Part shown: piece by piece, positions 21,401-33,678 of the stretch
Numbering within the stretch: the stretch's first letter is position 1
Layout: the number at the start of each line of letters is the position of its first letter
NCBI GenBank assembly: GCA_009602735.1
Contig: WELA01013856.1
Location: 379,446 to 435,461, forward strand
Direction of reading: 5' to 3'
Length of the DNA: 56,016 nucleotides
Origin: Mesotaenium endlicherianum
Lineage: Eukaryota > Streptophyta > Zygnematophyceae > Zygnematales > Mesotaeniaceae
Position numbers and translations under genes: made by a program
The notes under the pieces: generated by a model
What the model was told of the DNA's origin: nothing
Seen by the model: only the letters and a program-made list of their open reading frames with translations
Databases searched by the model: none

Positions 21401-23672
21401 CTTCGTTGCTGATCACCATCTATCCCAAGGGCAAATTTCCACTTTCCGGTGGATTTTATAACACCCGCGGGCTCCGCCTGCATGGAGGGAAATCCCGGTC
21501 CATTCTTCTCCATGTCAGGAGAAGCGTCAGTGTGACGAGTGCCGTGGCCCATCGCCACTTCCCGCAGAGGTCACACTGGACCTTGTGAGTTGGGACTGAG
21601 CAAGACTTAACCCGGGGTGGGCCGTGGATGGGAGACTCAGGTGCTCTTTTGCAGAGCCCGGGACTTCCAGGCCGTCGGAGGCTTCGATGAGAGCCTGCCC
21701 ATCATGGAGGTGAGCCCACTCGATCCGAAATCGCTCGCGTTGCACCACATTGTCGCAGGCAGGCACGCCCGTGTGGCGCGCTCTTGGGGCTTCTGGGCCT
21801 TGGGGCCCAAATGTGTGCTTCTTGTAAGTTGCCAGCTTCAATATGCCGGCGTGCGCCATACAGGGTGCACGGCGCTGCTGCCAGGGCTCCTCCGTGCTGC
21901 TGCTGGCCGTGAACGTGAACGACTGGCTGCCAGCTGTGCAGCTCGCAGCTTGGGGGGGGCGTGTGAGGACGCGCTCACTAAAAATTTCTGGCCACTGGCA
22001 TGCTTTGCAAGGTCCTGTGCCGAGCCGAGTTGCATATCCCGGCCCATGGATAGCACTATCGAAGAGGCCACGCAGTCCCCCAGCCCCCCTGCAGCAATGT
22101 AGTGAGCAAGCATTGGCTAGCACAGGCGCCTGCTGGGAACTTTGATCCTGGTCGACCTTGTGCTTGCTCGTGCGTAGTCTCATACTGCGTAACTTTTCCT
22201 ACTCATGGAGCCCCCCCTCCCGCCCAACTTGCAAACCTTCGCAACTGAGCCGCCTTTTAAGAAGCTCCCTTCTGGCTGACCCCCCTTCCTACCCTTGCCA
22301 GGTACTAACCGCCCTTCCCAAGGTACCACGTAGCAGCAAGGCGGAGACGCGCCCCCTCACAGACCTCACGTGAGAAGCGCCTCTGTGAAAAACATGAAGT
22401 ACTACACTACTGGAGGTCCCAGATGCTCATAGCATATACTGCTGTGCCTGGTCCCTTGGGAGTGTTGTTGGCAGGATGCCAATTTGTGCGAGCGCATGCA
22501 CATAATGGGCCCAGCTGGCGCAAACCTTCCGCATCAGGGACGCGTACGCTTGCTCACTCGGATTGTGCACACCAGGTACAGGGTTTGCGCGTACTAGCTA
22601 CCCGGTGGGGGCCTAAGGACGACTGGTGCTAGTCCATGGCGTCGCTGACCTGGTTAACAACATCTGTCTCTCAAACCAACTTTTCTGTTTCTTGAAACAC
22701 ATATATATGTTATGTTTGATTGTCACCATTCGCAGTGCGTACCACTTTTCCCTGAGGTAGAGAAGTACTCTCGAGTTCCTTGGAAATGTTCAACAAGTTC
22801 TCGAAAGCATGATGGCCGCCTGCCGTTATTAGTCAAGTGTCACAATTTTCCCTCGACAAGAAGCTTCCTTCAAACTACGAGCTCTAAGTCTTGCTTGCTA
22901 AGCTGTCTCATATGAGGAACGTTTTACGTGCATTGCAGTGTTCCTACGACTGGACTCAGTGCATCAGCTCAACACTCCGAACCGTTGTGGCTACCTCTTG
23001 ACATCTCATGAATTGAGGGGATTGCGTTGGGGTATGTTCATAATGTGTTCTGTTCTTCAAGGTCGTAACATATATTTCTTGGTGGCCACTTGGCATTTCC
23101 ATGCAATGGGTCATCAGAGTCCAAGTAGACTTCTGAACATTTGACGTGTATGTTAATTTGAATAACCTTTTTCTTTTCTCTTGAGTGGTTCCTTTGTTGC
23201 CTGCGATCTTGTTTCTTGAAATGTGGGTACAGTGGTCGAAGAATGATAAGATGGGGTGCATTTCGCAGCACAATGATCCACTTCATCATTGGCTTCAGGT
23301 GCGTGCTCCCTCCCTCCAAAAAAACGGCAGTTTCCACAGAAGCTCTCTTTAAGTGCACAATTTCTACTCTTGTGAGCATGCACAGTCTAGTTTTTCATTC
23401 TTTGTGTTGATGAACGTTTGACTTAATTAAGTTGACTTAAAGCTGTTCCCCACCATCACGTGTTCTGAGCAACAAGCATGCACATTACATTGCGTGGACT
23501 AGGCTTCATCAATCTAGTGTCACGTCCCAAGCATACGTACCGTATATTTCACAAAACCGATGTCTTGCATCCATTTTTACTAGTGTTCATTTTGCTGTAC
23601 AGTTATGCATTTGGCGCATCGCCGGAACAGCTTCACAAGCTCTACCGTAAGCTTTATCCTGACATGAGGTGA
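18487..23672 (+). CDS. Family 2 glycosyltransferase, probably plastid- or membrane-targeted
   Basis: GT-A fold nucleotide-sugar transferase resembling the bacterial 'rSAM/selenodomain-associated' GT2 group (TIGR04283); the acceptor is unknown. Seven exons: 18487-19446, 20091-20207, 20905-20976, 21641-21709, 22475-22575, 23233-23298, 23603-23672, giving 484 residues in frame with GT-AG introns. The N-terminal 90 residues are rich in Ser/Arg/Lys and poor in acids, like a transit peptide. A hydrophobic segment follows at about 110-135, then a glycine run (about 155-190) encoded by a GGA repeat. The catalytic domain starts at TIIVPAINE (226-235), with VVDGGSSDD (258-266) and FLHADT (309-314). The later exons carry GDQ, AVGGFDESLPIME, DANLCERMHIMG and TSGRR, all in family order. 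A hydrophobic segment 'MIHFIIGF' lies near the C-terminus. ATG at 18487 is the first Met in frame. Confidence 0.88.
18966..19019 (+). repeat. (GGA)n repeat coding for poly-glycine
   Basis: GGT and GGA triplets inside exon 1 of the GT2 gene encode about 18 consecutive glycines. They fall in the linker between the membrane segment and the catalytic domain, where length variation would be tolerated. Confidence 0.85.
20989..21111. repeat. Tandem duplication, period about 78 bp
   Basis: Two copies of 'CCCTCC.TCGCAAG...CTCAC.CACCCCCCC..CTCACGCC.GCAC' begin near 20989 and 21067. Both lie in GT2 intron 3, immediately downstream of exon 3. Confidence 0.65.
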
Positions 23673-26157
23673 TTATGGGTCACATCAAGTACCCAACTTT
23701 TGGTGGAAGCCACGTGTACTTGTGATTCACAACGTGCATTCTGAGTGGGCTTGCGAAGGGAAGGCAACACTTAGTGACTTGCACTGCACTCCCAAGCCAT
23801 CGTGAAAACATTGACATGGGTCAATGATTATTGTTCAGTGCTGTTACTTGGTCAGCATCCTCTTTATCATTCACAAGGGTGTCAGTTCAAATTTCAAAAT
23901 GACCACATTGACTGTGCTACACAATTTGTCATCTCGTGGCATCTCATTTGACCTTAACAAAAGTTAGCATACATGAATGCAATAGTCTTCCTAGTTATGG
24001 GATACGTATTTGGAGAATACGTCAAATGAATACGTTTTGCGAAATTACGTGTCAAAAATGAGATTACGTGTGTATTACGTTTTTCCAAAATTCTACCTCT
24101 GCCTCTCCCAGTGGAGTGGAGGGTTAGAGGGGTGGGTGGGTGGGTATGTGTAGCAGCTACCTTCCTGCTGCAATGAGGCTTCTTTGCAAAGAGAAGCCTT
24201 ATGAGGGTTTCGTTTGTTGATGAAACACAACACGCGTGAAATCGATCAGATTTGAACCCTTGTCAAATTTTGGTTTGCGACATGAAAGCAAACCTTCAAT
24301 TTGACGATCGAGTTTGGTCCTTTTACCACTTGCACATTTTAGGGTGTAGTGTGGACCTCATTAAATGATTTGATATTAAGTTGTGGGATACTGAGACGAG
24401 GTAATTCAAAAACCTTGAGAATTTCCAGATTTTTGATGTGCTGGAAAGGGCCCCAAAGCACTTCTCAGCCATTTGCTAGTATGACGCTAGGGAATTGACA
24501 AAGATTTGCGTCGCGTCAATGCTCCTCTTAAGGTGCAAATATTATTCTGGCCGTCCAAGCAACAAAGAGACACAAATGAGACGAGCAATTATTTCCGTCT
24601 GTTCACCCTCTGGAGTTACATTCTTTTGAAGCGGTAGGCCGAGGGTGGCAGCCATGGCGAGAGAGGCGTCTAACGGACTCTAACCTGCGGGAATGGGTGA
24701 CAGAAAGAGGCATCTCTCAAAATCTTGTTCATCAGGATTCGGTAATAAAGTTGGAGGTTGATGATTGGTGAAAATCACATGCGTGATTACATCCGACGTG
24801 GAAAGGCACGACACCATCACTGGCGCCGAAAGTGTTCTTGGATTTTGAGAATATTAATAGAGCGAGAATTTCTCAATAATGAGGTAAACAACGACCATGT
24901 ATAAGAAAATAGCGCCACAAATTCGAAGCGTCACGGGCCGTAAGCAGTCGCAGTGCACAACTGATCTTGTGCAGTGAATTTCGTCGAACATGCTGCTCTT
25001 CGCTGCCCACCTGTCAGCAGAGAAAAGATGAATGCAACTTGCTAATTCATCCCTGTTATAATTACAAAAATAATAACTTGAACGCCCGATCGTTCATATT
25101 CCACATACCCAGCAAATGTACCTTATGTACTTTCTGTGGATGATTAGACTGTCAGTGAATTTGAGTGGTTTCTAGGCGTTCCAGCCCTATCTCTTATGAT
25201 TGTGCCGTTAAAGTTAAGAGTAGTAGTTGCATGAAATTACAAACCACTACAAACAAATACAAACTGACGTACCTTCAAATGCCAGCCCAGCAGATCTCAG
25301 CAGCCACACCAGCAGCTTTTTGCACGTATTGATGCAGAATGACGTGTACGGATTAGTACGGATTAATGTCACCACCACTAACTTTGACGACGTTTCGGTA
25401 CATCATCAGCAGCAAAATTAAATCCACATATAGAGCCCGCGGGCGGGCAACCCGGGGCCCCAGTCAGGACGGGGAGCCTCAATCCTAATCATGCATGCAG
25501 TGTTCGCCGTTGGTCTCTTTTATCCTCGCATATATTACTATATACTCGTCAAAAAAATTGCTTTGGCAAAAAAAATGGCCAAAAAAATGCTTCTGTCTCC
25601 CCAAATGAAGGCAGGGAGGTGGCTACTTTTCGACCCATCACCGAATCCGCGGAGAGCCAAGCATTCTCGTAGACTTTGTTTCACTACATTGTCTCTTCTG
25701 GTCCCTTCTTCAGCAGAATGTAGAAACACGCGAGTGCAAGGTACCGATTACAAATACCAGGTGATGCAAGGTGATCACCTGGAGGCTGGATGTACCTGGG
25801 CGAGAGAGAGCTTTATTGGCTCCATGTTGGCCCCGTCAATAGTCATATATTGGGCGGGGACGTTGCCGCAGGGAGCCCTCTCGTTGAACCTCATCCACTA
25901 TACTCGGCTGACCAGTCACAATCAAGGCGTGTTACGTCGCGGTTTTAGTTTCAAGACCACCTTAACTGCGAGATATGCTCCTACGTCTCAATTTGCCAGA
26001 ATTGAATACATTGCCCACCTCTTGTAGCCTCTAGCAGTAAGGAGTGCAGTGCGAGCTGACGAACTACGGCTTGTAAGACATATGCGAATTGCACTAGGCT
26101 AGAGGTGAAGTTGTAACCTAATTTGGGTAGGTTGCAGAGGTTAGGCAATCTGGAACC
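23673..26157. other. Intergenic region, AT-rich, no gene recognised
   Basis: This 2.5-kb segment between GT2 and phototropin shows no exon-like open frame on either strand. It contains a cluster of six ACGT motifs (24004-24080), listed separately, and a GC-rich island at about 25434-25485. The 3' UTR of GT2 and the promoter of phototropin must lie here. Confidence 0.5.
24004..24080. promoter_or_regulatory. Cluster of six ACGT cores
   Basis: ACGT occurs at 24004, 24019, 24032, 24047, 24066 and 24077, always in the context [A/T]TACGT or ATACGT. Spacings are 15, 13, 15, 19 and 11 bases. ACGT is the core recognised by plant bZIP factors. The cluster is 2.1 kb upstream of the phototropin start and 0.3 kb after GT2. 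A regulatory role is inference; it may be a decayed tandem repeat. Confidence 0.35.
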
Positions 26158-29100
26158 ATGGCAGCAACAGCTCCTCGTAACAACTCGACTGGAAGGTCGT
26201 CATTAACAATGAAGAAAGCGTTTGTGCCCTATGCAAGTGCGCCTCATTCTGATGCTATCATGACAGAGGCGCAGAAGCGTGCCCTGCAAGGCCAACCTGC
26301 TGTTCCTGCGAATCATGTTCCCGAATTGACATTGCTGCAGGAACGGATGGCAGAGCAGAGGACCAGTACTTCAAGCAATTCTGGAGTCAGGGCAGCTGCA
26401 TCTTCAGACCCTTCAAAGGTCCTTAGTGTGTCTCATGACCTCAAGGACGTTCTCACAGCTTTCCAACAGACATTTGTGCTGTCTGATGCCGCCAAACCGG
26501 ATAGTCCGATTATGTTTGCCAGCGAGGGGTTCTACAACATGACGGGTTACACTCCCAAGGAAGTCATTGGCTACAATTGGTACGTACTTCTTGCTTAAGC
26601 TGAACAACCAAGAAATTGATATACAACAACACATTGTAATGACAGCTGTGCAGAAACCAATTTACGGAACTGTCGTATGACAACAGTGGACGTGAAATTG
26701 ACGCATTAGTAACTCCCACTAGTTGATTGTGAAGTACAGAATTGGTGAATTGGTGTCAATCTTTTTGAGAGCCCTAGCTTGGCCAGTGAGGGTGCCTACA
26801 TGTGGCTGCTGAGCTGCGACGACAACTTTCATGCTGCAGCCGCTTTCTTCAAGGGCCAGACACAGACCGCAACGAGGTGGCGCGGCTGAAGCAGGCCCTG
26901 GCTGCAGGAGAGAGCTACTGCGGCCGCCTGCTCAACTACAAGAAGGACGGCACCCCCTTCTGGAACCTGCTCACAGTGTCGCCTGTCAAGGACGACAATG
27001 GCCGTGTCGTTAAGTTTGTTGGGTGAGTGGCTGAGCACTTCGCAGACTGCCCTCACGTTGGCGCCTCCATCCTGTCACTACTTCACTGCTGTGACAGCTC
27101 GCATCACACACAGGTGCACGAATACAAATGTTGCGCGACAACTCAAACTAGTCCTGAGCATGCCTGGTCCATTCCTCCAGGGCTCTCCTCTGAGCTTGCG
27201 GTCCTCTTTCGCGGACATTAGGTCTGCAGTTACCTCTTCTCTGTTTTTCGTTTTACGGCTGACCTGACCACTTTCGGCGGGCGGAGCCAGCCCACGATGT
27301 TAAGGTACATTGTGGGGGGGCAGCTTGCAAGTGGAGGTGTCCGTTGCTCCACGCTGACTGGTTCTGGCAGGCAGCGGCATCACTCAGAATGTAACGTGGC
27401 TTTATGGAACATTACGGGGCTATCATTGGGCAGCGTCCACATTACCACGCTGACCAGTTCCGGCGGGCAGACCCCCTGCGAACAGAGTGATGTCCATCAC
27501 GGAAGCATTAAGTACGGGTGTGTCTCTGTCTCTGTCTCTCTCTCTGTGGTCCTTGGCGGGGGGGTAGCATGCAAGTGGAGGTGTCCAAGTACACGGAGGG
27601 CACCAAGGACCAGGACGTGCGCCCCAACAACATGCCCGTCTCCCTCATCAAATACGACGGTGCGTATCCCAGCCTTCCATCCAACTGAACTTCCCCCCCT
27701 CTCTCTCCCCCCCTCACCCTCCCCCTCCCTCCCNTCCTCTCAACTACCCCCCTCACCCCACCCCCCTCACCCTTCTCTCTGCTGGCTCAGAGCTCCGGGG
27801 CAGGAGAAGCTCCTGGGAGTTGTTCCCACTTTGACGATTGGTGGGCTCTTGCTCTTTCCTGGCCCCCAAGTCCTGGGCTCACAAGAGGCAAGTCGTCACC
27901 TGCAGGCAGCGAGAGCAGGATTCTGACTGACCATCTTGCCACGGAGGCCATGAGCTCCTCTTCACGGCTCTCTGGTCCAGTATTGCTGCCGACGACTGGG
28001 TTGCCGTGTCCTTCCTGCTGTCAAAAGCGTCCCTAATGTCTTTGGCGGCTGCTGCTGCTTGCTGAAAGAAGTGGCCACCTACTCCTCTGCAGCAGAAGCA
28101 GCAGAATCGCTTCTCCTCGGCTCTCTTTCTCTCCCTGTCACTCTCTCTCACTCTCTCACTCAAACTCAAACTCTTTTCCCCTCCCCCCCCCCTCTCCCTC
28201 CCCCCTCTGTATGTCTGTGCTTTTGGCATTGGCAATGGCAGCTCGGCAGCGCGAGGTGGCGTCCAGCATGGTGGGCGAGCTCGTGGAGACGGTCAAGAAG
28301 CCCGGCGCTGAGGAGAGCGGCGGCGGCCTCGCGCCGCTCTATGCGCTGCCCGTGGCCGAGGGCGGCGCCGGTCAGAGCGGTGCCGGCGCCGGCTCCTCCT
28401 CCATGCCGGCCGCGCTCACGCCCAAGAACGCGCGCCGCACCTCCGGCTTCCGCTCCCTTCTTGGGTGAGGCCCAGCTGCCGCCCGCTCGCGCATGTGTGG
28501 CCGCGCCTGCGCTGCGCTGCTCTGGCTGGTGCAGTCTCGCAAGCAGCGGCGCAGATTGTGTGTGCTGCACAGACCACTCTCCAGCAACTTGTGGCCTGAC
28601 CACGGTCGAAGCCGGAACGGGCGTTGGTTCCGGCCAGCCAGAGGACCTTCTTGGGGCCAATCATGCACCTTTCTTAGTTGTGGTGATTGGTCAGGCAGCC
28701 CCGACCTCCCCCCCCNNNNNNNNNNNNNNNNNNNNNNNNNNNNNNNNNNNNNNNNNNNNNNNNNNNNNNNNNNNNNNNNNNNNNNNNNNNNNNNNNNNNN
28801 NNNNNNNNNNNNNNNNNNNNNNNNNNNNNNNNNNNNNNNNNNNNNNNNNNNNNNNNNNNNNNNNNNNNNNNNNNNNNNNNNNNNNNNNNNNNNNNNNNNN
28901 NNNNNNNNNNNNNNNNNNNNNNNNNNNNNNNNNNNNNNNNNNNNNNNNNNNNNNNNNNNNNNNNNNNNNNNNNNNNNNNNNNNNNNNNNNNNNNNNNNNN
29001 NNNNNNNNNNNNNNNCCCCCCCCCCCCCCCCCCCCCCAAGTCTCTCTCTCTCCTCTCTTTCTCTGCCTTTCTCTCCCTCCGTTTCTGGAGCAACCATTTG

Positions 29101-30229
29101 TGCTGTGTGTTGGCGTATCTGAGTGCCGCAATGTAGAGTCTATAGAGGAAGGAAGGTGGGGAGGGGCTGACCAGTCCAGCTAATCCGTCGGTCGTCAGGT
29201 GGGGGGCCATCACGCTACGTGCGTGCTGCAGACATCTCATTCGTAGTAACTTCGGTACCGAGAGTGCGACATCTGGTATTTTCGAGGCTCGCAAAGGTGA
29301 GGATGGGTGGAATACGGCGCCGCCCTGTGCAAGCACCCGTGCGATGCGACCCTGTCGGCTGAGAGTGACCAGACAACACCTTTCTGGGAAGAGCGAGGCC
29401 ATCTGCCAGGTTGCCTTGCCTGCACGTCGCCGTTCTGGTGGGCACTTGAAAGAGAGGCGGGTGAAGTCCAGTGCACGGCATCTGCCCACCTTCCCACCAT
29501 AGAAGTGGAAGCCGCTCGTGTCTGAGCCTCTCGGCCTTGTAGATAGCAGTGGTAGCAAACGGTTGTCTCTCTGGTCACCTCTCTCTCCTTCTCTCCGGTC
29601 CTCTCTCTCTCCCTCCCTCCCTCTCTCTCTCCCCCTCTCTCCGCCCCTCCCTTCCTCCTTCTCTCCACATCACGTGAGCTGTGAGACCATGTCTGTGTCA
29701 AGCAGGTGTTAACTGTCAGGGCTCAAATGCACAAGTGGACCTTTTCCTTCCTACGCAAGTGCCTGGTCAGATGAAACACCGTGTTTTTTGGGGCGCGTTT
29801 CATGTGCTGCTTGCGGCAGCCTGACAGTCAGCATGTTCAGTAAGCGTCCTTGGGGTGGACGTTGGCAAAGGGTGGAAGGAAAAATCTGGCTCTGGCCGGC
29901 AGAGCCTACTCAAAATTCGTGCTGTCGGGGGGAATATCTCGTCACTATATCCTCACTGTGTAATGTGCTTCTATGAGCACGTTAACCTTATCGCAAACAC
30001 GATACCCCCGCTTCGCAAGAGACTTTCTTGTCCCTGCCTGCCGTGTCTCTCCCCCTCACTTTGTTCGTGCCATGCTTGTTCTCCCATGGAAAGCGCATGC
30101 ACGCACGCCCGCAAGCAACACTGGACAAGCGCCCCTGCCTCCTGTGGTCCATCGCCGAGCAGGTGCCCCTCAGAGACAGCAGCCCACACGTTCGCTGCCT
30201 GACGACACTCGAGCGCGTGCACGTGCGAA

Positions 30230-30275
<46 letters not shown>

Positions 30276-31898
30276 CGGTACCGATGCGCGCATGGCGCCG
30301 TAGCAATGTGTGGCGCCATAACACGCGCCGGCGATCACTGGATGAATGTGCAGCATGAAGGGCGGCAAGCCCGACGAGGGCGGCGAGCCTGACCGCGTCG
30401 CCGCCGTTCCCGAGGTGGTGGAGGAGGTGGAGGTGGGCGACGTGGAGCGCAAGGCGCGGCGCGGGATCGACCTGGCCACCACGCTGGAGCGTATCCAGAA
30501 GAACTTTGTCATCACCGACCCCCGCCTCCCCGAGAATCCCATCGTGCGTGCTGCTTCCCTCTGCGAACGGGCCCTTGGAGCACAAGCGCACGCTGACTGA
30601 CTCACTGCCGCTCGCCGCTTCAGGCATCGCTGGACTGGAGTCGTGCCCCACCGGTGCTGCAACACTGAGCGGCGCGTGCATTGCACAGCAACCTGTGCAC
30701 GTGTGCATGTGCTCGCGGCTCTCTCTTGTTTTTTTCTGTCTGGCACATTTCTGAGCGCCTCGGTCTCTTTTCCTGTTCCTCCCTCTCTGAACCTCGTACT
30801 CACCACCTCCCCCTTTCCCATTCTTTTTTTGTCCAGATCTTTGCCTCCGACGACTTCCTGGAGCTCACGGAGTACTCGCGCGAGGACATCCTGGGGAAGA
30901 ATTGCCGGTACAATGCCATGGATGTCCTTTCTCCCTATCATTCTACTGCCTCTCTATCTTATTCTATGGTATCTATCTTAACCCACTGCCTGATTGATGC
31001 CTGGAGCGCTCGACATATCTTACAAGATAGACTGAAGCATGCGGGGGTCAGGTCAGACGTGTTAGAGCCAAGCTTCTCTGGAGTACGTGTTTCGATGGGG
31101 GTAGGGTTGTCTGGCCCTTCTGAACGGAGCAGCCTTTGTTTGGGTAGACGGGTGCGTCTGGCTGTCGTGTGCCGCAGGTGGGACTGCGCCGAGTGAGACT
31201 GCGTCTCTCTCTATGTGTGTGTGTGTGTGTGTGTGTGGAGAGTGGGACAATGACGCTATGCTGGTGGATGGATGCGTCCTCTGGCTTGTACTGCAGGTGC
31301 CGAGTGCGGCTGTCGTGTGTGTGTGTGAAAGTGTGCATGCGTGCATGAGTGGAAGCGTGACAACGACGCTCTATGCCTGCCTGGCTGACTGCCTGCCTGC
31401 CTGGTGGCTGCGGGAACTCCGCGTCTGCTGCTGTTGCTGCTGCTGGTGCGGGCGGGGGCGTGCAGGTTCTTGCAAGGGCCGGAGACGAACCGCGACACAG
31501 TGAAGAAGATCCGCGACGCCATCGACGCGGGCCAGGACATCACAGTGCAGCTGCTCAACTACACCAAGAGCGGCAAGAAGTTCTGGAACCTGTTCCATCT
31601 GCAGGCCGTGCGCGACAACAAGGTACGCACGTGCAGCGCTGCCGTTCCAGTTTGAGGTTGCGTTCAGCACATGCTGCAGGAGGAAGTCCAAATTCGAATT
31701 AACATAGTGTGAAAAGAGGGGGGGTAGGAGGGTAGAGAGAAAAAAAAAGCGAGAGAAGCGCCCTAGGCTTGTGGCGCTGTCTGTGCTTTGCGGTGGCTGC
31801 ACGGGCCACCAAGCCCGGGCAGGTGTGTTCTGTGCGTGTGTGCATCATCCTTGCGTGCGTGCTTGGTGATGATCGTCCCCGCGACCTCTTACTAACAC

Positions 31899-31929
<31 letters not shown>

Positions 31930-33610
31930 CGCGCGCGCTTGCGCGTGGTGGGCTGTGTTCACACGTGAACGGGAGCAGGGCGAGCTGCAGTACTTCATCG
32001 GAGTGCAGCTGGATGCCAGCCAGTACGTGGACCCCGACGCGCGCCGCCTGCCCGACGCCAACGTGAACGAGGGCACCAACATGGTGCGCCCCCAGCCACA
32101 CGCACACGCAGCCCCCCCCTCCTTGCTCTCCCGCCTGCCTTCCCGGCCCGGCACTGAGCGCGCACGTGCATACCTTGTGTGGCCAAGCAAGCCCCTGCTC
32201 ATGCTGCTGCTCCACCCAATCCTAAAACCTTAGCTCTCCTTCTTCTTCTTCTCCTCCTCCCAACCCGCGGGACCTCCTCTGAAGCCTGCTCTCGGCCACT
32301 ATCATTGCTTGGATGGTATCTGTGCAACGGCAAGACGTGTGCTCGGTCTGTTGTATGATCACAACGACAACGCATCGTCTGCCTCTGGCTGTGTGTATGT
32401 GCTTGCCCTCACGTGCCTCAACGCGTGTGGTTGCGTGCGTGTGTGCTCGCTCGCGTGGGCATGGCTCCTTGTTGCTTGTACAGATCGTGGATGCGTCCAA
32501 CAAGATCGACGGCGCCCTCAAGGAGCTGCCTGATGCTGGCGCTGTGAGTGCCCTCCACTCCCACTCCCACTCCTTCCTTTTGTCAGAGGAGGAGACCCCC
32601 CTCGGCCGCCGTGCTCATGCCCCTGCGCTGCTGCAGCAAGCAGCGTGTCCGACGCAAAACTATTCCCCCCCACGCCCCCCGCGTACACCTCACGCGCGTT
32701 CTCCGTGTGGCATACCTGCTGCGCATGCAAAGAGCTTTCAATCTACTTGTCTGCATGAAATCTCACATGCCTGCTGCTGCCTGGGCGTGCCTGAGGACCG
32801 GTGCACATCGCATCAATGCATGCATGGTTTCTTTCCAGGGCTTGTCGCCGTCGTCTGTTCTGACGGCTCTCATGTATGCCTGCTGTGCTGTGCTGTCGTG
32901 TTGGTTCCTCCTGTATGCCTCGCTCGACTTTGGCCTCGACGCTGACGGCTCCGCTGTGCTCTGCCGCAGACAAAGGAGGACCTGTGGGCCATCCACAGCC
33001 TGCCAGCTGTGCCCAAGCCTCACAAGGTGCAGGACCCCCTGTGGACCGCCATCAACCAGGTGCAGCTCTCGCCCCAGCTCCAGCTCTGGCCCTCCTACAC
33101 CACACCCACACAGCACGTGCACATACATACATATTCCTCGCGTGCAGAGCGCGCATGTGTTCCCGAGCTCCCTCAGCTGACACCAGGGAAAGCAGAAAAG
33201 AAGAGAACCCAGTAGTGGCCCCATTGGGAAGCAAAGCGCATGGTGACAGTTAGCCAGCTGGCACGGGCTTGAGAGCACCAGACTGCCCCGGTTAGTCAAT
33301 TTCGAGTGTTCATATGCGAGGCGGGGCCTGTTCTTAGGGCACTCCAAGGAACCAGAGGCCACACATTGAAGAAGCAAGAGGGTGAAGGATTAGCTTGGAC
33401 ACCCCTCGCCTCATCTGATGGGAGACTTTGAGGGCGTGGGGAAGCATTGTTGCACTATACCAGGGCGCGTCGGTTGGCGAGGCCCCTGCTGCATCACTTC
33501 CAGGGAGGCTCGCATCACCTGCACTCTACTTACTGAGCAGTGGCAGCTAAAGAGTTGATCCACGCCTCGTGGACGAAGAGGGGAAGGCGCGCGCGCGGGG
33601 GGGGGGGGGN

Positions 33611-33678
<68 letters not shown>

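Noticed and set aside
28059..29183. Long open frames across the 300-N gap on both strands
   Set aside because: They exist only because N codons are not read as stops; the sides are intron sequence of the phototropin gene.
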